From Aurelia coerulea (lineage: Eukaryota; Cnidaria; Scyphozoa; Semaeostomeae; Ulmaridae), in the NCBI GenBank assembly GCA_039566865.1, contig CM076956.1:9249511-9313510 (forward strand): 64,000 nt of DNA, written 5' to 3'. Every line of letters starts with the position of its first letter. The first letter of the stretch is position 1. The notes beneath the pieces were generated by a model. That model did no database searches. It saw only the letters and a program-made list of their open reading frames with translations, and was not told the origin of the DNA. Position numbers and translations under genes: made by a program. Positions 57,882 through 64,000 of the stretch are shown piece by piece.

Positions 57882-60800
57882 ATATATTTATATATATTTC
57901 AGCTCCCGCGAGACAGATACCGCCGCCGACTTTAGCGGCTCTTTACTCTGAGCTTTCTTTGATCTTCCTCTTCCCACCTCTGGTAACATCCCATATTTAA
58001 CACCTTTTGTCACTCAGTGTGGTGGGCAGGATCCCACTTAGGCTATTATTGTTGTATTGTTTATGGATTTGAAGGTGTGTATTTAAGCTCTGTCTGATTA
58101 TTGGAACAGTCATTACTGATGAAGGCTAACGCCGAAACGTTTAAAGAATGTGTTTTTTTCTGAGTTGATATACCTATTTTATTACGCATTGATAAGGAGC
58201 TTATGAGTATATATATATTTATATATGTTATATATATTTAGAAACTCAGAAAAAACACATTCTTTAAACGTTTCGGTGTAAGCCTTCATCAGTTATATAT
58301 ATATATGTTATATTTTAAAACTTTGCTGATCTCTGTTCTTTTACCGTGTTGCAAATGGATGTACTGTGAGCAAAGCAGTAAAAGATTGAATCTTTTATTC
58401 CTAAAATTGTGATCAAAAGGAATTTTTTGGTTCTGACATTATTATCACGTATCTTTGTAAAGAGTGCTGAAGATGAAGGAATGGAGGAGAATGCTGATGA
58501 TAGTGTAGATGACTTGCTATGTGACTACTGCCAGCAGAATGCAGATAGAAATCCATTTGGAGAACCAGAAGAACTTCTTATTTGCAAGGATTGTGGCAAC
58601 AAAGGTTAGCAACAACTTTTTAATTCTACATTTGCAAATCCATTAATTTTCAAAGGACTTTTCCTGGAACACAGCCTCATTGGAACTGACTCCATATTGT
58701 AAAATGTCATAAAATTATTTCACTCCCAGTGATGTATTATTTTGATTTTATTTCTCTTCAATTAATGATACTATACCAGAGGTACATGGTCTCTACAAGC
58801 TAAATCTATGAATATACTGCAGATAAATCTACAAACATAAGTTTTAACTAAGTAAAAACAAACGCGAACTGTAACAAGAAACAAAAGAACAAGGTTTGGA
58901 GCGAATGGACAAAGAGAGCAAAGTGTGTCTCAAATTTCTTTTGCATGCCTTAGCTTCAGAACAATTAATAAAACAATTTTGCCCCTCGCTCCCTGGCCTC
59001 GTTTTGAGATTCATTCAAATGTTAAATTTGGAGCATGCAATTTTTCTCAAAAGTGAGACACACTTTGGTCCCCCTATGCCTTTTCTCTCTGTCTGCCAAA
59101 TTTCAGCCAATTATATCAAGCCGTTGGGTACAGGGAGCTGTATGAATACCCGTTGGTTGCTGAAAAATTGATTTTGAGAAAAGCGCTGAAACAGTTTCTT
59201 AGCGTACAGTTCCACTGTTGAAAATGATTAACTTCAATCTGGCCACAAGAGTAAACAGAGTAATCCTGTATGTATTTAGTGCAGAGTTTACAATGACATA
59301 ATTGGTATTATAACTGCAAAATCCATTCAACAGGAAATCAAAGGCACTTGAAACCTTTAACCTTTAGTTCTCAAATAATCCTGGTCATGTAAACAGCATT
59401 TTCCTAGCAGAAAATACTGAAACCTCCTTTAGCTAATATCCTTCTGCTTTTAAATGCTTCTTTTAAATATTATGCTACAGATAAATTGTTGGTGGGGTCT
59501 TCATTGGTATTTAGCAGTTTGAATGCTTCATTTTTGATTGTTGATTATTTGCATGATTTCCTGACTCAAGTTATTGTCCCCTTAAGTTTTTGTATGCACT
59601 ACAGTCAAGTAGCACGTAAATGATTGATGCTGAATGAGTAACAATTATCAATGATTAGATTTTGATGTTATGAAAGTGCTTTATACTATAAGAGCTCTGG
59701 AAGATGAGATTTGTATGAAAGTTGATGAGATCTTCAAATTTGCAGATATGTAGGCACTAGAGTTCTTTTTTCATAGCATAACCTATAACCCTGGGTTTTC
59801 AAGGGATCTTCCCAGAACTTGGCTTCCTGGCTAAAAAATTGTGACACCCCTTTGCTCATGAAAGAGTCCTCTTATGCATGAAAAAAATTAAGATTTGAGA
59901 ACATTTTTCATTTGGCAAAATTTAAAAATTGATAAACTCCCTGTTTATTTATTTTGATTTCTTAAAGCACATCCATCATGCCTCAATTATTCACCTGAAC
60001 TTGTTGAGCAAATCAGAGCAGATGATTCTTGGCAATGCATTGATTGCAAAGCGTGTACCATTTGTGATGGCACAACTGACCCAGTAAGTTTATGATCAAA
60101 GTTTTATCTTCTTAGAACAAAGAAATATTCTTTGCAATGGAGTCTCTTGGCAAAGGGGAAAAATTATTGTGGTTATCAAGAAACAATTTTCAACTTAAAA
60201 ATTGGCAAATGTTGTCTCTAGGAATGAATAACTATCCTCAGGAACCATGCACTCTTGCAAATACAAGAGATTTATTTTCAAAATTGTGGTTGCATTTAGC
60301 AGGCTTGCTTTTTTAGTCCATCTTGTATTGTCCAAGCAGGGACAACTATTTGTTGTTATTTTCCCAGGCAATGCAGATCTGATAGGGCCTCAAAAATTTG
60401 GTCTACCTAGACCAACAAGGAAACAATCAAAAGAGTGTCATTGCCCCCATTAGGGACCTTTGTTTTAAATGCCATCAAATTTGTAAAGCAAAGCATTGAC
60501 AGTCGATCAGCCAACATGACAAAGTAGTTTTTGATGAGGCAGAACGTTATTTTTTCACAGGACTCCCTTCTCTTCTGTGATGCTTGTGACAAAGGATATC
60601 ATATGACATGTCACACACCAAAGCTTGATCAAATGCCTTCAGGTAAGAATGAATATTTCAATCCAAATAGCAAGTAAATGATGCCATTTGCTTCCTATGC
60701 ATCTTTAAATAGTGAATCTGGAAAAACGTTTGGCATATTTAGCAAGCCATATTTGGATGAAACACAAGTCAAACTAGGTGTGTTGAAGTTTTATTGTGCA

Positions 60801-62084
60801 AACAAAGATTGAATTAGTGATAGAAATTTAGTAAAATTGGTCATTCCTTTCCTATTTATTTGCAATTTTTTGATATAGCTATTTTGGTAAAAGTTTCACT
60901 ACAGGTGTCCCTGAAAAATCGTTCGATGTTTGATTAAATATTAAAAAGTAACGATAAAAAGTACAGGCTCCTGGTTAGATAACCCTGTTCCTAATATTTT
61001 AAATTAATTTTTGACGCCAAAATCTTGCGAATCCGCTAAGCATTCACGGAGTTACAAGCTTTTGAAGTTCAAGCTTGTGCGAAAGCTGAAAGCAGACGCC
61101 CCTAACTTACTTGTTTTTCAAAAAGGCGTCCCAAAATCGAGGTAAAAGAAGACTGTCCAATATTTTGCCTCTCGTTGATATTAAAGCAAACCAACTAGGA
61201 CTTCAAAAGTGTAACCGTTGCCAAAATTTACTTAAGAATGCAAGTATCCGAAAACATGGAATGAAAACTTAATCGATGAGAGACAGGGGCCATTCCAAAT
61301 TTTGCTCAACTGGATTCCTCCAAGCATCCATAAGCCTTGATTCAATGTTAGAGAAAGCTAAGTTTATCGACAGTACTCTTTAAGTTGCATTGGATTATCT
61401 TTGAATAAACGAGATTCTACTTTTTCAAAATATGCAATTTAGGAGCGTCTGGTTTCAGCTTTCGCATAAACTTGAACTTCAAAAAAAGCTCGCAACTCAG
61501 TGAATATTTAGCCGATTTGCTAGCTTCTGGTCCTTCTGGTATCTAAAATTAATGCAGAATCTCAGCAATATGGTTATCTTACCATGGAGCCCGTTCATTA
61601 TTTCGTCATTGAACGTGGCCTATCTTACCAAAGTGTCCTATCTTACCTAGGACCTAAAATCTGGAACAATCTGCACTCTGACCTAAAGTCTGCTGAAAAC
61701 ATTAACAGTTTCAAACATAAGATAAAGGACAATTTCTTTAAAGACCTCCAAAATCAAGAAAACAGTCCCTATATATATTATTAAATCTCTAAAAACTGCA
61801 TAAACAACAGGCCAAACCTAGGCTGTTTAACTTTCTTAGGAATGAGCCATTACATTCTACTTTTGACACAAAATGTTTTTGTCTCGTTTTTTCATGAAAA
61901 CTTTTCTTTTCTATAATACCCCTAAAGGGACCATTATGGAAACAAGGTTGTACTGACCTTTTAATGCTATCCCTGCCATTTTAAACTAGGGGTGTTTTTA
62001 TACTAGATCTTAGTTTTTATCATATTGTACACATGTAAATAGCTTTTCTTTCATTTCGTAAATTTTTAATTTGTATGGCAAAAT

Positions 62085-62121
<37 letters not shown>

Positions 62122-63910
62122 TTTTTGTATTTGATCAAACGTCGAACAATTTTTTTTGGGACATCCTGTAGTATGAATCTTTCTGCTTCCTGACAATAAC
62201 AGTGAAATTGATAATCCAAAAGGGATACAAAGTGAATTGCAATAATTTTTCCTTTTGTTGTTTTAATTTGTTGGGAGAGAAATAGTATGTTTATCATGGT
62301 CCTAAATCCTAACTGCTAATTGCACCATATTGCAGGCCTAGTATAGGAATCTTGCAATACACCATTTTACTAAAATCGCTTGTAATTATGGAATTAAAAG
62401 ATTGATTTACGTTGGGAGAAATCTAGCAACGTCTACCTCTTTTCTAAGTCGGTTGAATGCATATGCCTGTACAAGAAGTCACTACAATAGCTAGCGTTGC
62501 TCAGTTTCAGAAAACAAACCAGGAACAAAACAAAAAAGCTTTTCAATGAATGAAAAAAGTATGAACAATATAGCAAGGTAACGAAAATCAGGCCGAAAGG
62601 TATTGTACAAAGCCACTCTTAGCCATGAGAGTTGTACATTTTGTTGAAATGATTCTCTCGCAAGTAAAGGTTACTGAATCTTTATGTAATGTAGTCATTG
62701 GCATTTCCAGGCAAATGGATGTGCAGTTTATGCACGGTGAAAAGATTCAAGAATGGAAGCAGTGAAGTCTACATTATCGATGAAGATGAAACAATGAATG
62801 GAACTAATAACAATGGAAATATCCCTGCAAGTGTTGTCATGACAACTGGTGGGCCACCGACCATGGTGCAACTTCAAAGGACCTCACAACCTCGACCTGG
62901 TTTGTTGTATTCCTTATGCTCAATTCTGATTAGCAGTGATTCAAGCCGATTCACTACTGGACGGTATGGGCCTGTGATAAACTATGCGAGATGTTTACCT
63001 TTAATGGCGTAAAATCTCACAAAGTTTCTTGTATATATAGTCTGACTCAAATTATATGTCACGTGAAAATGCCCACGAACAACAAAAATTGATGTGTTTT
63101 GCACAAAGAATTTTGCGTCAGTGCAAATCTCACGTGACATCAAATTTGAGGCAGACTTCAGTTATATGTGGCTTGGGAACAACAGCTCTGACTAACTGTA
63201 GAAAATTTTCTCTGTTGACAGTACTTTTCATTGCCCTGTAGTAAGGAAGAAAAGGGAAATCACTTCCAAAGATCTCGTGCCCGAATGACCAAAATGTCCA
63301 ATTCAAAGAATTGAATGAAAATTGCCGAATTGTCAAAATTGTTCGATATTCCCGAAATCTCAGTAAGATCCTAAAATCTTTGAAAAATCTTGATATCTGG
63401 AAAAATCTCGAAATTTTAAAAGAATCTCTGGAATCTTTCGGAAAGCCAAAGAATATCACAATATCATAAGATTTCCTAGCGAGATCATCAAGTTCCCTCA
63501 AAATATTCTGACATCTTTAGATTCCTGCCTGTAAAGTATGCAAACTCTAAACCAGCACCAGATGAAGATTTAGAAGTTTTGTGATATCGAGGTTCGTTGT
63601 TATTAATTTATGCAAATTATTACTTTTACAGCTAGCCCTGCCGTGCAACCATCACAAGCTCGTTCTAAAAACGAACAAATGAGAGTGCGTGCCGTAAATG
63701 CACCATTCAGGCAACCAATGATTGCTCTCCGTTCACCAACAGCACCACATATGCGTCAGAGCATTCCACTACAGCAAGGCACCATAGCTAGCTTTCCAAC
63801 AATACAAGGCCAGCCTACATCAGCCATTTATCAGTTCCCTGGACAAATAAATATGGGGAAAACGTCTTTGATTGGAGCTGCACATGTTGGACAGGGAAAA
63901 TTTCAACAAG
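52774..63910 (+). CDS. KAT6: KAT6 (MOZ/MORF) histone acetyltransferase, 5' portion, 6 exons
   Basis: Chromatin acetyltransferase, catalytic subunit of the MOZ/MORF complex acting on histone H3. Exons 52774-53262, 58463-58604, 59968-60083, 60561-60642, 62711-62899 and 63632-63910, all GT/AG and in frame (432 residues plus one base). Residues about 1-70 form a SAMD1-like winged helix (KLIMETIALVRSRKARPDLD, then KGAVSYRI) that in KAT6A binds CpG DNA. Residues about 88-155 are an H15-like winged helix. Then comes the double PHD finger: CDYCQQ...LLICKDCG, HPSCLNYSPELVEQI, WQCIDCKACTICDG, LLFCDACDKGYHMTCH and KWMCSLC. The family reads acylated H3K14 with this module. After it comes a Gln/Pro/Ser-rich linker. 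The MYST catalytic domain is beyond the window. The ATG at 52774 is the first in its open frame. Confidence 0.9.
54063..54183. mobile_element. Nested short palindromic MITE (copy 2 of the 38736 family)
   Basis: A 121-base insertion between blocks that are contiguous in the opposite arm. Ends resemble ggcag.gat.ttttt.ccaa in inverted orientation. The interior (tctataggtatt, acacaatacatcttggtaaa) is the inverse of 38736-38816 with substitutions. Confidence 0.68.
54672..54841. mobile_element. CAGGGACGTAGGAAGC-ended MITE
   Basis: Ends cagggacgtaggaagc and the inverse, ggttcctacgtctctg, with internal runs of G and C (ttgggggggggacac, gtgccccccgg). Related to the 4566 and 49394 elements by its ends only. 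No target duplication seen. Confidence 0.65.
56806..56961. mobile_element. GC-rich palindromic MITE
   Basis: Ends tgtctcgtttaattcccacc, ctgaccacccc and the inverse, ggtcagggtaggaattgaat, gagaca. Two internal direct copies of caaatgcccgggggc/t. Confidence 0.75.
57856..57898. repeat. (AT)n microsatellite
   Basis: About 43 bases of alternating ta with two tt interruptions. Further short ta runs lie at 58209-58236 and 58294-58312. Confidence 0.85.
58111..58292. mobile_element. Inverted pair of Penelope-like/hammerhead-core-like motifs
   Basis: The forward motif at 58111-58165 reads actgatgaaggctaacgccg, then aaacgtttaaagaatgtg. The inverse occurs at 58243-58292 with two or so changes. CTGATGA, a GGC/GCC stem and GAAAC are the elements of a hammerhead core and are typical of Penelope-like terminal repeats. 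A complementary cleavage-side strand was not found, so self-cleavage is not supported. Confidence 0.5.
58463..58604 (+). CDS. KAT6: KAT6 exon 2: start of double PHD finger
   Basis: Acceptor tttgtaaag, donor gttagc. An acidic lead (AEDEGMEENADDSVDD) precedes LLCDYCQQ and ELLICKDCG, the first zinc ligands of PHD1. The acceptor polypyrimidine tract is weak. Confidence 0.85.
58919..59067. mobile_element. Palindromic MITE, CAAAGTGTGTCTCA ends
   Basis: caaagtgtgtctca at the left and tgagacacactttg at the right, with inner arms ttgcatgc and gcatgcaa. 149 bases, in KAT6 intron 2. Confidence 0.75.
59968..60083 (+). CDS. KAT6: KAT6 exon 3: PHD1 end and PHD2 start
   Basis: Acceptor atttcttaaag, donor gtaagt. 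Codes AHPSCLNYSPELVEQIRADD, then SWQCIDCKACTICDGTTDP. Confidence 0.9.
60561..60642 (+). CDS. KAT6: KAT6 exon 4: PHD2 core
   Basis: Acceptor tttttcacag, donor gtaaga. Codes DSLLFCDACDKGYHMTCH and TPKLDQMPS with the Cys4-His-Cys3 ligands. Confidence 0.9.
60970..61582. mobile_element. Inverted-repeat element with ~125-bp arms
   Basis: Left arm: agataaccctg, attcacggagttacaagctt, tgcgaaagctgaaa, agacgcccct. The inverse arm at 61440-61582 ends gttatct. Roughly 80 percent similar by eye. Ends exactly where a LINE fragment begins. Confidence 0.72.
61583..62120 (+). pseudogene. 5'-truncated LINE: reverse transcriptase C terminus, 3' UTR and (CATA)n tail
   Basis: The frame 61584-61784 codes SYQSVLSYLGPKIWNNLHSD, followed by LKSAENINSFKHKIKDNFF, the typical last segment of CR1/L2/Jockey-type ORF2 proteins (YxGPxxWNxLP...SFKxxLK). 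About 300 non-coding bases follow and end in (CATA)n at 62088-62120, as expected for LINEs with microsatellite tails. In KAT6 intron 4. Confidence 0.74.
62088..62120. repeat. (CATA)n microsatellite
   Basis: Eight tandem cata units, probably the 3' tail of the LINE fragment that precedes it. Confidence 0.88.
62711..62899 (+). CDS. KAT6: KAT6 exon 5: PHD2 end and linker
   Basis: Acceptor gcatttccag, donor gtttgt (weak). KWMCSLCTVKRFKN completes PHD2. The rest is an Asn/Thr/Pro-rich linker (VVMTTGGPPTMVQLQ). Confidence 0.86.
63038..63159. mobile_element. Family C palindromic MITE, copy 3
   Basis: tagtctgactcaaattatat, gtcacgtgaaaatgcccacg at the left and the inverse, cacgtgacatcaaatttgag, gcagact at the right. 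In KAT6 intron 5. Confidence 0.8.
63270..63470. repeat. Low-complexity AAATCT-rich segment
   Basis: Imperfect reiteration of (g)aaaatct(c/t)gaaa phrases with a loose 12-15 base spacing. Any open frame through it is a by-product of this composition. Confidence 0.5.
63632..63910 (+). CDS. KAT6: KAT6 exon 6: Gln/Pro-rich linker
   Basis: Acceptor acttttacag, donor gtacga, phase 1 on both sides, 93 residues. Low-complexity Gln/Pro/Ser/Met-rich segment without a known fold, between the PHD fingers and the catalytic domain expected downstream. Confidence 0.78.
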
Positions 63911-64000
63911 GTACGACGAATTATTTTATTTCTATTCAAATATAAAATTTTACAATATAGCTTACAATCTACTATACATTTCTAATTACTATACAACACT

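Larger units (their letters stand above)
53263..58462. other. KAT6: KAT6 intron 1 (about 5.2 kb), filled with repeats
   Basis: Contains an inverted-repeat pair at 54045 and 56195 with a nested MITE, a G-rich MITE (54672-54841), a GC-rich palindrome (56806-56961), an (AT)n microsatellite (57856-57898) and an inverted Penelope/hammerhead-like pair (58111-58292). No exon recognised inside. Confidence 0.65.

Noticed and set aside
58111..58170. An active hammerhead ribozyme
   Set aside because: Core-like motifs exist, but stem I/III partners and the cleavage triplet were not found by eye; kept only as a Penelope-like relic.
63130..63501. 123-codon minus-strand frame rich in Phe/Arg/Ile
   Set aside because: Arises from reiterated aaaatct phrases in a low-complexity intron segment.

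Overview
This is a eukaryotic, intron-rich, AT-rich genomic window from an invertebrate metazoan. I favour a cnidarian, probably an anthozoan such as a coral or sea anemone. The reasons are a compact animal gene complement with long introns, an intronless divergent class-A GPCR, and a very high density of short palindromic DNA transposons and G/C-run repeats. The species assignment is inference only.

Layout. (1) 1-19621, + strand: the 3' part of an LDLR/VLDLR-type lipoprotein receptor gene. Seventeen exons are resolvable (995 residues): eight LDL-receptor class A repeats with a Thr-rich linker between the fifth and sixth, two EGF modules, one YWTD propeller, a third EGF, a Thr/Ser-rich stem, an extra membrane-proximal class A repeat, a transmembrane helix and a cytoplasmic tail with a degenerate FxNxxY motif. 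The 5' end lies outside the window. (2) 24972-29716, + strand: a complete four-exon PLGRKT homologue (145 aa). (3) 32105-32968, - strand: an intronless 287-aa seven-transmembrane receptor. Upstream of it (33.2-36.3 kb) lie three successive decayed tandem-repeat arrays. (4) 38275-45006, + strand: a complete six-exon NDUFAF2 homologue (169 aa). (5) 47191-48125, - strand: a broken non-LTR reverse transcriptase. (6) 52774-63910 and beyond, + strand: the 5' part of a KAT6 (MOZ/MORF) histone acetyltransferase gene, with two winged-helix domains and the double PHD finger. The catalytic domain lies beyond the window.

The genes have no obvious functional link: a surface lipoprotein receptor, a plasminogen receptor/mitochondrial membrane protein, an orphan receptor, a mitochondrial complex I assembly factor and a chromatin acyltransferase. 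Between and inside them the DNA is dominated by non-autonomous mobile elements. Several have clear terminal inverted repeats (TIRs) and target-site duplications (TSDs): a CAGGGATGGAA hAT-type element with an 8-bp TSD, a CCC(G/A)GGG family with three copies each flanked by a different 8-bp TSD, a CAGG-CCGTAGGAAG family, and two nested insertions. Also present are two tRNA-derived SINE copies, a LINE 3' end terminating in a (CATA)n tail, and an inverted pair of Penelope/hammerhead-like motifs. All splice sites, domains and repeats were read by eye, with no alignment or database search.
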